A stretch of DNA of 12,566 bases from an uncultured Candidatus Nitrosopelagicus sp. (GTDB lineage Archaea; Thermoproteota; Nitrososphaeria; Nitrososphaerales; Nitrosopumilaceae), in NCBI GenBank assembly GCA_937896695.1, contig CALBOT010000094.1:1-12566 (forward strand), in the 5' to 3' direction. A program made the translations under genes and the position numbers. The notes beneath the pieces were generated by a model, which did no database searches, had not been told where the DNA came from, and saw nothing but the letters and a program-made list of their open reading frames with translations. Shown in pieces: positions 1 to 6,884 of this stretch (positions are counted from its first letter, which is position 1; every line of letters starts with the position of its first letter).

Positions 1-472
1 TGACGAAAGGTTTGCTGGTTATCCTATTCTAATGAAAATGTTCAGACAAAAATTACAAGAATATTTTGGACACTTTGAATTAGTCTTTGTTAGTTGGTCA
101 AATGGAATAAATCCAGTTAGTATCCATGCTGATCACCACTTTCACAAAAGGCACAATCTGCCTGGCAAACACTATTTTAGTTTCATTGTGCCTTACAGTG
201 TAGATAATGATATTTCAAAATGCGGTTTGGCTTCTACTGTAGTGTTTGATGATTATAGAATGTACCCACGTGACGACAATGCTACAGAACACAGAAAAAC
301 TTTTTTAGGACACATAGAAGAAAGCAAACTTGCCACAGTCAAAGTAAAAGCAAACAACAAATGGAAACATGGATCTCTCATATGGTGGGATAGTGAATTA
401 TTTCATTCAAGCAGTAATTTTGTTAACTTTGAAACTAAGCAGTGTCTAGTCGGACACACCTACATCAAGTAA
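1..472 (+). CDS. Probable 2-oxoglutarate/Fe(II)-dependent oxygenase-like protein, 5' end missing
   Basis: The reading frame is open from the left edge (base 2) to the TAA at 470-472, so the gene starts outside the window; the first internal ATG at 32 is probably not the start. Counting from that ATG, the visible part has an H-x-D pair (His32, Asp34) in a His-rich stretch, then a distal His125 in an ELFHSSSNF context, with Lys136 eleven residues later. This H-x-D...H spacing, followed by a basic residue that could hold 2-oxoglutarate, fits the double-stranded beta-helix oxygenases. There is no signal peptide or membrane segment in the visible part. Substrate unknown. The last 27 bases overlap tail-to-tail with the end of the aspartokinase-aminotransferase gene. 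A cupin-like protein without oxygenase activity is the main alternative. Confidence 0.5.
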   Translation, partial: DERFAGYPILMKMFRQKLQEYFGHFELVFVSWSNGINPVSIHADHHFHKRHNLPGKHYFSFIVPYSVDNDISKCGLASTVVFDDYRMYPRDDNATEHRKTFLGHIEESKLATVKVKANNKWKHGSLIWWDSELFHSSSNFVNFETKQCLVGHTYIK

Positions 473-2287
473 AGCATCTGCAAATCCTACAAGGTTTCCT
501 TTTATATCTTTCCCAAGCCATACAATATCAGTTGGCATTGTTAAAGTTTCCTTACATATTTTATCATATGCATTTTTGTATTTGTTCCACAGATAATCTA
601 TATCAAATTCTTTTATATAATGATAAGCAATCTTTATTAAAGACGAATTATACATGTCATGCTGATTAAAAATAGTAATACTGTCTGTTGGATCTATTGA
701 GCGAGACCACCTAATACCTATCCTATTCCATCCTAAACCATATGCTTTTGAAAAACTCATAGCAAAAGTTTTTATGCAGGGTTGATTAAAATCAAATTCT
801 ACATTTTTTACACATCCCATCCACGCACAGTCTAAATGCAAACTTATATTTTTTTCATTACATTCACTTATGATATCTTTCATATCAGTGTGGATAGCAC
901 AATGTCCAGGAAAAGGTAAACCAATTATCATTTCAGAGTTTGGTTTCAAATTGCCAATCCTTGCATATTGTATATCTTGATTTAATCGCCAATAGTATTT
1001 GTAGTCGTGTTCTAATATTTGTAAGTTGTCCAATCCATGTTTCATTACAAGATTATCAATAAATTGTGTTACTCCTATTATAACTTCTTGATATTTGAAA
1101 GGCTTATATCCAACTAACTTATTAATTTTAGTAGATTTTAACTTTTCTACCATACAATTTTTAATATATGAATCAGGAACATTGTTATAATCTGCCATAC
1201 TAAACTGGTCAACATGTTTTATCAAATCAATATCTTCTCTAACAATTTCATATGTAGCTATAAGTATCGGCATACGGGATTTAAACATTTGAATTCTCTT
1301 TTCTTTTTTACCTGTAACAATTTTTAACGGATGTCCACTCTTGTCTTCTGGTTTTCTTTGAATTTTTGTAATCATTTCTGGTGAATTCATATTTGTAATT
1401 GTAAGTGGTATCTCTACCCCATTTTCAAGTATCTCTTTTATTGCAATTGGGTCCACAATTTTCATACCAAACATTCCGGCTAATCTTGCTTCATTATATG
1501 ATAATTCATTAACTTCTTCCAAATTTTCTTTTACAATTTTTGGATCTGCAGATACAACAGAACTATCTTTTTCAAGATCTATGACTGTATCGTATTTTTT
1601 ATGAAATAAAATCCCTAAATCAGCTGCAGTTCTATCCGAACCGCCTCTTTCATATGTTGTAATAATTCCGTCTTTAGTTTTTCCAATAAATCCTCCAATA
1701 GATACGACATCATTTTTTTCAAGAATTTGTTCTAGTTTATTCATTCTTGAACTTGATTCTGAGAATAGAAAATTTGTTGATTCAATATTATTATCTGTAA
1801 TTATTGGCCAATCATCAAGTGAAATTGTGTCTGATTTAATATCATTGCTTTTTAAAATGAGATTTAAAACATGAGACATTAAAACTTCTCCAGAAAATGC
1901 TAATGCTTTTGAACGAATCTCATCCAAAAATTCTTTTTTTGATGAAGCTAGATCAATTGCTTCTTTTGAATTTTTTAAAAATTCTTCGATTATTTCCTTA
2001 CACAAATTTTTAGACTCATCGTTAACATATTCTAAAATTTTACTGTATGGTTTTTCTACAATTGAAAAATCAAAATTACTACCATTAGCTGCATTGTTTC
2101 CTATTCCCAGAATTACATCTGTCAATGATTTTTTTTTACCATCTATCAAAGTCAATGGTGCAGAACAAACCACGACTAATTTGCTATTTTTTTGAATTTC
2201 TTTGATTCTTTTTACAATTTCAGGTATACCTTCACCGTCAATCCCTATTGCACTACCTCCAAATTTTGCTATCGTTAGTTTACTCAT
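446..2287 (-). CDS. Aspartokinase catalytic domain fused to PLP-dependent aminotransferase-like domain
   Basis: A 613-residue protein starting with ATG. Residues 1 to about 325 are a complete aspartokinase (L-aspartate to aspartyl-4-phosphate, first step toward lysine, threonine and methionine): KFGGSAIG at 8-15, FSGEVLMS at 131-138, ERGGSDRTAADLG at 213-225, SADP at 246-249, and LSYNEARLAGMFGMKIVDP at 262-280. Monofunctional aspartokinases normally continue with two ACT domains for amino-acid feedback; I see none. From about residue 334 the chain resembles a short fold-type I aminotransferase: DCAW at 486-489 (the Asp-x-Ala-Tyr position), SFSK with candidate PLP lysine Lys514, and Arg522 eight residues later, as in aspartate aminotransferases. 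The usual NPTG motif appears replaced by PFPG (458-461), and the domain (about 280 residues) is shorter than a normal 380-400-residue enzyme, so activity is uncertain. It lies 26 bp downstream of the glycosyltransferase and may be co-transcribed. Kinase call is firm; the fusion could be natural or an assembly artefact. Confidence 0.8.
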   Translation of the reverse strand: MSKLTIAKFGGSAIGIDGEGIPEIVKRIKEIQKNSKLVVVCSAPLTLIDGKKKSLTDVILGIGNNAANGSNFDFSIVEKPYSKILEYVNDESKNLCKEIIEEFLKNSKEAIDLASSKKEFLDEIRSKALAFSGEVLMSHVLNLILKSNDIKSDTISLDDWPIITDNNIESTNFLFSESSSRMNKLEQILEKNDVVSIGGFIGKTKDGIITTYERGGSDRTAADLGILFHKKYDTVIDLEKDSSVVSADPKIVKENLEEVNELSYNEARLAGMFGMKIVDPIAIKEILENGVEIPLTITNMNSPEMITKIQRKPEDKSGHPLKIVTGKKEKRIQMFKSRMPILIATYEIVREDIDLIKHVDQFSMADYNNVPDSYIKNCMVEKLKSTKINKLVGYKPFKYQEVIIGVTQFIDNLVMKHGLDNLQILEHDYKYYWRLNQDIQYARIGNLKPNSEMIIGLPFPGHCAIHTDMKDIISECNEKNISLHLDCAWMGCVKNVEFDFNQPCIKTFAMSFSKAYGLGWNRIGIRWSRSIDPTDSITIFNQHDMYNSSLIKIAYHYIKEFDIDYLWNKYKNAYDKICKETLTMPTDIVWLGKDIKGNLVGFADALLDVGVSD

Positions 2288-2313
2288 AATTAATTCAAAA
2301 TATTATTACCGTA

Positions 2314-3348
2314 TTAATGGTTATTTTTCCCAAAAAGAATTTTTTTAATTTCTATGCCTGCTATATCTGCTCCATTTTGCTGTTGTTCATTTCGATCTTT
2401 ACTGATATTCTGTGTAATCAAATTCTCCAAGTCAAAAATGTCTTCAAAATTAAATCCCAACTCTTTTGCATTGTCTTCTTGTTCAAAATGATTTTTTATT
2501 GGTATAAAGATTCCAGGTGTTCCATAAACTACTGATTCATCAATTGTAGATTTCCCTGCAAGAGAAATGACTAAATCTGCAGCATAAATAATTTCATGAA
2601 GATTTTCCACAAACCCCAAATTTCTTATATTTTTTCCAAACACATCATTAATTTTTGGACCTGAAACTAAAACTAGATCAATATTTAATCCAATTTTTTT
2701 TATTGCATCAATTGTTTGTTTAATTAAAAATTTACCCGCTTCTGTGCCTCCTGCACAAAGAACAACTGTTTTCTTTTTAAAATTTAAAATTCCTCTAATC
2801 TCTTCACGTTTTTTTTGAATTTTTCTTACAATTGGACCTGTTCGTACTATGTTATTTTCATCCATTCCTGATTCTGGCATAATTACCTTGTTTGCTTTTT
2901 GTACCATTAGCTGCATTGTTTTGTTCATTTTTTTTTCAATTATTGCTCCAAACCCATTAGTAAATTTTGTTTCAAGAATGTCTGTGATGACTATATTTGG
3001 AATTCCCCTCTTTTGTGCTACTGCTATAGATGCAAAATCTTCATCACTTATAATCAAATTTGGTTTCTCACTATTGATAATTTTCTCCGAAATTTCTTTA
3101 CATTTTTTATAATATTTGTAGTAACTCCATAGCCATTTCAAAGATTTTTCTAATTTCCCATTATGTACTTTAAAATTTGGAGGTGTGTATGCATCCACTG
3201 CTTTGATATTATTTTTTTCAAAAAACTGTATGGCTGAACTACCTGAAATTATCTTGCATGATTTTAATCCCAATTGATTAATTATGGCTAGATCTCTTGT
3301 TGCATGCCCTAATCCTATTGGACTACAGAAAAATAGAATTTTTGTCAT
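2314..3348 (-). CDS. MurG-like glycosyltransferase (GT28 / GT-B fold)
   Basis: A 344-residue protein likely to transfer a sugar from a nucleotide-sugar donor in the cytoplasm; the acceptor is unknown. The N-terminal half has the glycine-rich loop SPIGLGHATRDL (residues 9-20) typical of GT-B enzymes. The C-terminal half carries LCAGGTEAG (197-205), GFVENLHEIIYAADLVIS (245-262), AGKSTIDE (264-271) and GTPGIFIPI (276-284), matching the donor-binding lobe of the GT28 family. No transmembrane helix is visible. The frame extends to a TTG at 3372, but I chose the ATG at 3348: the only good TATA-like box (3375-3382) lies 27-34 nt upstream of it, and the TTG would sit against that box. In archaea such enzymes contribute to surface or protein glycosylation; which applies here is not evident. 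Confidence 0.85.
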   Translation of the reverse strand: MTKILFFCSPIGLGHATRDLAIINQLGLKSCKIISGSSAIQFFEKNNIKAVDAYTPPNFKVHNGKLEKSLKWLWSYYKYYKKCKEISEKIINSEKPNLIISDEDFASIAVAQKRGIPNIVITDILETKFTNGFGAIIEKKMNKTMQLMVQKANKVIMPESGMDENNIVRTGPIVRKIQKKREEIRGILNFKKKTVVLCAGGTEAGKFLIKQTIDAIKKIGLNIDLVLVSGPKINDVFGKNIRNLGFVENLHEIIYAADLVISLAGKSTIDESVVYGTPGIFIPIKNHFEQEDNAKELGFNFEDIFDLENLITQNISKDRNEQQQNGADIAGIEIKKILFGKNNH

Positions 3349-3374
3349 ATTCTGATTATTTTTTCTTTTCAAAG

Positions 3375-3382
3375 ATTTAAAT
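3375..3382. promoter_or_regulatory. Palindromic TATA-like box ATTTAAAT shared by two divergent genes
   Basis: The self-complementary box ATTTAAAT lies midway between the glycosyltransferase ATG (3348) and the first base of tRNA-Val (3408), about 30 nt from each. Archaeal TATA boxes centre about 26-27 nt upstream of the transcription start, so one box could serve both directions with a leader of a few bases each way. No B-recognition element was verified; this is positional inference. Confidence 0.5.
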
Positions 3383-3407
3383 GGATTTTAACTAAGAACT
3401 TTTTGGC

Positions 3408-3482
3408 GGGCTCGTAGTCTAGCTCGGTTATGACGTCGCCCTTACACGGCGAAGATCCGGTGTTCAAATCACCGCGGGCCCA
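3408..3482 (+). tRNA. tRNA-Val (anticodon UAC)
   Basis: A full cloverleaf can be drawn. The acceptor stem GGGCTCG (3408-3414) pairs with CGGGCCC (3475-3481) with one G-U pair, and A3482 is the discriminator. The D arm has stem GTC/GAC (3417-3419 with 3432-3434). The anticodon stem TCGCC/GGCGA encloses loop CTTACAC, placing TAC at 3443-3445. The T arm is CGGTG-TTCAAAT-CACCG (3458-3474). There is no intron at the canonical 37/38 site and no encoded CCA. Confidence 0.96.
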
Positions 3483-3490
3483 CTACCGAA

Positions 3491-3500
3491 TATTTTTTAA
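3491..3500 (+). terminator. T-tract behind tRNA-Val, possibly also the TATA region of the next gene
   Basis: TATTTTTTAA begins nine bases after the tRNA and contains a run of six T, the kind of signal that ends transcription by archaeal RNA polymerase. The same bases centre about 28 nt upstream of the ATG at 3525 and could act as that gene's TATA-like element. Flanking CGAAT (3487-3491) and ATTCG (3500-3504) form a short inverted repeat around the T run. Confidence 0.45.
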
Positions 3501-3524
3501 TTCGACAAAACTACAGAAAAATAC

Positions 3525-3776
3525 ATGTCAGAACTAAACATGAATGATAAAATGACTCTTGTTCAATATGCCATTGAAAAATATGAGAATGAGGAAGAGC
3601 TTCTTTCAAAACTATCTTCTGTTTTGCCCGAAAAAGATATTCAACGAAGTTTGGATACTTTGATTGGAACCCAAAAAGTTAGAAGAATTGGTCCTGAAAT
3701 AATTCAAAATAATACTAGTCATACTGAGTTGCCTGAACTTCCAGACAATGTGAAAGAATTACTGGACAAAATCTGA
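3525..3776 (+). CDS. Small acidic protein of unknown function
   Basis: An 83-residue protein starting with ATG; I do not recognise its family. It is rich in charged residues (Glu, Lys, Asp), has no Cys or Trp, and has neither a signal peptide nor a hydrophobic segment, so a soluble cytoplasmic protein is likely. Residues 10-55 look largely helical, and a Pro/Glu-rich linker (about 67-74) precedes a short final helix. It may be a small adaptor or DNA/RNA-associated protein, but no motif shows this. It follows tRNA-Val by about 40 bp and its stop lies 2 bp from the stop of the convergent radical SAM gene. Coding status rests on the clean frame, an upstream TATA-like tract and its tight fit between neighbours. 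Confidence 0.7.
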   Translation: MSELNMNDKMTLVQYAIEKYENEEELLSKLSSVLPEKDIQRSLDTLIGTQKVRRIGPEIIQNNTSHTELPELPDNVKELLDKI

Positions 3777-3778
3777 TT

Positions 3779-4660
3779 CTAAAACCCTCTTAATCCTTGA
3801 GGTCTTGCATTTTCAGGATGTTTTGTCAACCATCCAATTTTTTGAAGCATCTCTTCTTTATCTTGAGGGAACGTTCCTGCAATATTGTATGCATTTGAAC
3901 CATGATTTGCACGAAAAACTATTTGATTTTCTGCATTAATGTTTGACACTAGCAATTCTAATTCTTCTAATGATTCGTTATCATCTATTCTGACAAATTC
4001 TCCTCCCCATTTTGTAATGAATTCCTCTTTAATCCCATTCTCTAGATACAATGTTAATGCTCCAACAAAATCTGGTTTTGATGCACTGATTACCTTGCCT
4101 GTCTCTATTGCATTTTCTTTTGAGTATTTTTTTCCTCCTAATCCTAAAATGACCATGCATGACAACTTGAATCCAATATCTTTTGCTTTGTTACATGCTT
4201 TGATGATTGATTGTGCTGTTGCACCCTTAGTAACTTTCCTTAATACAATATCTGAACCACTTTCAATTCCAAGATATAACATATTCAATCCTGCATCATG
4301 TAATTTCTGTAGATCTTCTGGAGATTTTTTCAATAGATTTCTTGGCATTGCATAACATGAAATTCTCTCTATCGAAGAAAATTTCTCTCGAATGTATTTG
4401 AGTATCTTTTCCATGTATTCTGTTGACAAATTAATTGCATCTCCGTCTGCCAAAAAGATTCTTTGTGTGTCTGGCATAATCTTTGCCATCATGTCAATTT
4501 CTCCTTTTACTTCGTCCCATGTTCTTTCAGAATATTCTTTTGATCTGTACATATCACAAAATGAGCATTGATTAAATGAACAACCAAGTGTGACCTGAAA
4601 AATTAATGAATTTGCTTCTGATGGAGGCCTGTAAAGAGGCGCATCGTAATTTAACATCAT
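3779..4660 (-). CDS. Radical SAM protein of unknown substrate (COG1032-like)
   Basis: A 293-residue soluble enzyme that should cleave S-adenosylmethionine reductively through a [4Fe-4S] cluster. The segment YRPPSEANSLIFQVTLGCS (residues 10-28) leads into cysteines 27, 32 and 35 and then DMYRSK, a layout I recognise from a widespread uncharacterised radical SAM family in bacteria and archaea. The spacing is C-x4-C-x2-C rather than the usual C-x3-C-x2-C. LADGDA (about 70-75) and LGIESGSD (about 130-137) fit the SAM-binding barrel strands. No extra iron-sulfur or B12 domain is visible. It starts at the first of two adjacent ATGs (4660 or 4657). It is divergent from bud32 with only 36 bp between them. 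Substrate cannot be inferred. Confidence 0.85.
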   Translation of the reverse strand: MMLNYDAPLYRPPSEANSLIFQVTLGCSFNQCSFCDMYRSKEYSERTWDEVKGEIDMMAKIMPDTQRIFLADGDAINLSTEYMEKILKYIREKFSSIERISCYAMPRNLLKKSPEDLQKLHDAGLNMLYLGIESGSDIVLRKVTKGATAQSIIKACNKAKDIGFKLSCMVILGLGGKKYSKENAIETGKVISASKPDFVGALTLYLENGIKEEFITKWGGEFVRIDDNESLEELELLVSNINAENQIVFRANHGSNAYNIAGTFPQDKEEMLQKIGWLTKHPENARPQGLRGF

Positions 4661-4665
4661 TATAT

Positions 4666-4691
4666 CTATTAATTACAAGAATTGGTTATAA
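4666..4691. promoter_or_regulatory. Overlapping divergent promoters of the radical SAM gene and bud32
   Basis: Within the 36 bp between the two divergent start codons, TATTAATTA (about 4667-4675) centres roughly 26 nt upstream of the bud32 ATG (4697). TTATAA (4686-4691) centres roughly 28 nt upstream of the radical SAM ATG (4660). Each TATA-like box therefore sits close to the other gene's start, leaving room only for leaderless transcripts and suggesting mutually exclusive initiation. This is inferred from position and base composition only. Confidence 0.4.
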
Positions 4692-4696
4692 TCTTA

Positions 4697-5317
4697 ATGA
4701 AGATCCTTAAAAAAGGCGCTGAGGCTGATGTATATCTCTCCTCATGGAATGGAAAAAAATCAGTCTTAAAAGTTCGAAAGGAGAAAAAATATAGAAATCC
4801 AATGCTTGATACAAGAATACGAAAACAAAGAACAATTAGAGAAGCACAATTAATCTCTGATGTAAAATCATTTGGTATCTCTACGCCTCTGATTCATTTT
4901 GTTGATTACAAAAAATTCTCAATTTACATGCAATATGTAAATGGAAAATTAATACGTGATATGGATGAAAAATCTATTCCCAAAGTTTGCTTACAATTAG
5001 GAAAAATTGTCGGCAATCTACATAAAAATGGAATTATGCATGGTGATCTAACTACTTCAAATTTCATACTCACTAAAAAAAATTTATTTTTAATTGATTT
5101 TGGATTGGCAAATAGAACTGAAAAGCCTGATGATCATGCAGTAGATCTAAGATTGTTTAAGGAAATTTTGAATAGTGCACATGCTAATGTCATGGAAAAA
5201 TCCTGGAAGAATTTCATTTCTGGTTATGAAATCTCTGTCGGTAAGAAACATTGTAAGAAAATTCTTCAATTGGTCGGAGTAATTGAAAGTCGTGGTAGAT
5301 ATGCAACAGTCGTCTGA
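4697..5317 (+). CDS. bud32: Bud32/PRPK-type kinase, KEOPS complex subunit
   Basis: A 206-residue atypical small protein kinase/ATPase of the KEOPS complex, which with Kae1 makes the t6A modification at position 37 of ANN-decoding tRNAs. Visible motifs: KKGAEADVYL (residues 5-14) as the short nucleotide loop, Lys25 in VLKVRKEK, Glu49 in REAQL, catalytic HGDLTTSNF at 115-123, metal-binding DFG at 134-136, and the basic C-terminal ESRGRYATVV typical of Bud32. The length matches stand-alone archaeal Bud32. Kae1, to which Bud32 is fused in some archaea, is not in this window. A TTG at 4682 extends the frame by five residues, but the ATG at 4697 matches the family's N-terminus. It overlaps the next gene by 17 bp. 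Confidence 0.95.
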   Translation: MKILKKGAEADVYLSSWNGKKSVLKVRKEKKYRNPMLDTRIRKQRTIREAQLISDVKSFGISTPLIHFVDYKKFSIYMQYVNGKLIRDMDEKSIPKVCLQLGKIVGNLHKNGIMHGDLTTSNFILTKKNLFLIDFGLANRTEKPDDHAVDLRLFKEILNSAHANVMEKSWKNFISGYEISVGKKHCKKILQLVGVIESRGRYATVV

Positions 5318-5861
5318 ATTATTTTTTGTATCGTCTAATACTCATAAATTCGAAGAAGCTCAAAGAATATTATCAAATTTGGGACTTAAAATCAATCTCT
5401 ATAAAACAACTTTGGAAGAAATTCAATCAAATTCTCTTAGCGAAATTGCAAAACGAAAAGCATTAGACGCTTTTTCAAAAATTGAAAAACCTGTAATCAT
5501 TGAAGATGATGGTCTTTTCATTGATTCGCTTGGCGGATTTCCTGGTCCTTACTCGTCGTATGCATATGACACAATTGGAAACAAAGGCATTATCCGTTTA
5601 TTAGAAAATATTGAATTGCGAAATGCAAATTTCACCGCAATCATTGCTTTTTTTGATGGTTCAAGTGATGTAAAATTATTTGAATCTAATATCCCTGGAA
5701 AAATTTCATTATCGATTGAAGAAGGAGGTTGGGGTTATGATCCAATATTCATTCCTGATGGAGAATCAAAAACATATGCAAACGTTTCTGATAAGGATAA
5801 ATTTTCTCATAGATCTGCATCGTTAAAAAAATTTTCAGATTGGTTTATGCATATGCAGTAA
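5301..5861 (+). CDS. XTP/dITP diphosphatase (Ham1/RdgB family)
   Basis: A 186-residue house-cleaning enzyme that hydrolyses non-canonical purine nucleotides (XTP, ITP, dITP) to the monophosphate and pyrophosphate, keeping them out of DNA and RNA. Family motifs are all present: SSNTHKFEEA (11-20), EDDGLFID (68-75), GFPGPYSS (79-86), GWGYDPIFIP (143-152) and FSHRSASLKK (168-177). The length is normal. I place the start at the ATG 5301 because family members begin just before the SSNTHK strand; a TTG at 5283 would add six residues. The start lies inside the end of bud32 (17 bp overlap), so the two are almost certainly co-transcribed. Its tail overlaps the convergent taw1 by 17 bp. Confidence 0.94.
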   Translation: MQQSSELFFVSSNTHKFEEAQRILSNLGLKINLYKTTLEEIQSNSLSEIAKRKALDAFSKIEKPVIIEDDGLFIDSLGGFPGPYSSYAYDTIGNKGIIRLLENIELRNANFTAIIAFFDGSSDVKLFESNIPGKISLSIEEGGWGYDPIFIPDGESKTYANVSDKDKFSHRSASLKKFSDWFMHMQ

Positions 5862-6870
5862 GATATCTTTCTGTAAATCTTTTATTGTTTTGCAAAACTA
5901 CTATTCTTGATATTTCACTTTCGTCCATTACTTCAAATCTGTCTGATTTTTCTGCTATTTTTTCTGAAAACTTTCTAACATCATTCATTTCAACCATGTT
6001 CTCGTATTCTAAACGATTTGTTGAGCGTCCAATATGCATGTAAGATTTTAATTCTATGAAATGCGCATTTGATTTTTCAAATATTGATCTAAAACCAGAT
6101 ATCATTTCCTCTGAATCATTCCAATTTTTGATTAATGTAACTCGTAACACGGTTCTTGTATCCAAATCTGCAAGCATTTCTAAAGTTTTATTCCATCTCT
6201 GCCATGAATCATCGTATTTTGGTCTGTTAATTTTTAGAAATGAATCGTAGTCTGATGCATTTGTTGAAAGATAAAGTTGTGTCGGTAATGCATCTTCATC
6301 CGCTAATTTCTGAATCATATCTGGTTCTTGACCGTTAGTAACTAAGAAAATTGATTTTGTTGCTTCTAGTGATTTTAGATATTTTATCAAACTTGGTAAT
6401 TTCGGATACATTGTTGGTTCTCCAGATAATGATATTGCATAATGACTAGGTGTGAGTGATTCTTTGATTTTCTGTTTATCCTGACTAGGATCCCCATAAT
6501 GACCTACAATCAGTTTTCTTCGTTCTTCCATTAATTTTGACATGATATCTTTTGGTTCAGCAACTTTTTGTTCATCCATTTTCAAGGAATCATAAAATTC
6601 CATTGGTCTCCAACAATAAACACACCTATTCTCACAATGCATTCCAGCTGGAGAAAATTCCATGCATCTGTGTGTACTAATTCCATAAAATTTGTGTTTG
6701 TAACAACTTCCTTCATTTCTAAAAGATTTTTTTGTCCAGTGACAAATTTCTACTGTTGAATGATCTGCTACGCCGTATTTTGCTTTCTTTAGCTGCTTAG
6801 AAATATTTGATTTAATCTGAATCAGTTGTTCATCTTTGTCAACTATTTCACCAGAACAACTCATATGCAT
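5845..6870 (-). CDS. taw1: tRNA 4-demethylwyosine synthase (Taw1/TYW1 radical SAM enzyme)
   Basis: A 341-residue enzyme that condenses N1-methylguanosine 37 of tRNA-Phe with carbons from pyruvate to make the tricyclic 4-demethylwyosine. The radical SAM cluster motif is C79-x3-C83-x2-C86 (HCENRCVYCW). A second iron-sulfur cluster is supported by Cys43, Cys56 and Cys69, whose 13/13-residue spacing, followed by ten residues to the radical SAM motif, is the same as I recall for the Methanocaldococcus jannaschii enzyme. SLSGEPTMYPKL (148-159) is the SAM-binding GEP region. There is no flavodoxin domain, as expected for archaeal enzymes. ATGs at 6870 and 6864 are both possible starts. It is convergent with the Ham1 gene and divergent from the membrane-anchored protein gene. 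Later wyosine-pathway genes are not in this window. Confidence 0.95.
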   Translation of the reverse strand: MHMSCSGEIVDKDEQLIQIKSNISKQLKKAKYGVADHSTVEICHWTKKSFRNEGSCYKHKFYGISTHRCMEFSPAGMHCENRCVYCWRPMEFYDSLKMDEQKVAEPKDIMSKLMEERRKLIVGHYGDPSQDKQKIKESLTPSHYAISLSGEPTMYPKLPSLIKYLKSLEATKSIFLVTNGQEPDMIQKLADEDALPTQLYLSTNASDYDSFLKINRPKYDDSWQRWNKTLEMLADLDTRTVLRVTLIKNWNDSEEMISGFRSIFEKSNAHFIELKSYMHIGRSTNRLEYENMVEMNDVRKFSEKIAEKSDRFEVMDESEISRIVVLQNNKRFTERYLTAYA

Positions 6871-6884
6871 ATTTTCTAACTGTT

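Noticed and set aside
446..669. Plus-strand frame starting near the end of the oxygenase gene, and similar plus-strand frames within minus-strand genes (for example 2849-3112, 9254-9499, 9678-9899)
   Set aside because: All are antisense to genes with recognisable products and have low-complexity, hydrophobic or Cys/Phe-rich translations typical of reverse complements.
1280..1320. Frameshift or pseudogene explanation for the missing ACT domains of the aspartokinase
   Set aside because: The frame stays open for another 280 codons with conserved active-site residues, and I saw no ACT-like remnant; a simple indel does not explain this.
3349..3372. TTG start at 3372 for the glycosyltransferase
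   Set aside because: The added eight residues (mostly Lys and Asn) have no family support and the TATA-like box would abut the start; ATG 3348 is better.
3405..3482. Intron in tRNA-Val or tRNA-His
   Set aside because: Both genes fold into complete cloverleaves of normal length without extra bases at position 37/38 or elsewhere.
3487..3504. Inverted repeat CGAAT...ATTCG behind tRNA-Val as a hairpin terminator
   Set aside because: The stem is only 5 bp with an A/T loop that is itself the T tract; the T run alone is the likelier signal, so the hairpin is mentioned but not listed separately.
3939..4355. Open frame of 138 codons on the plus strand
   Set aside because: It lies wholly inside the radical SAM gene on the other strand. 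The product is Ser/Asn/Phe-rich without family resemblance, and the minus-strand gene has clear conserved motifs.
4682..4696. TTG start at 4682 for bud32
   Set aside because: The ATG at 4697 matches the family N-terminus and fits a TATA-like element about 26 nt upstream.
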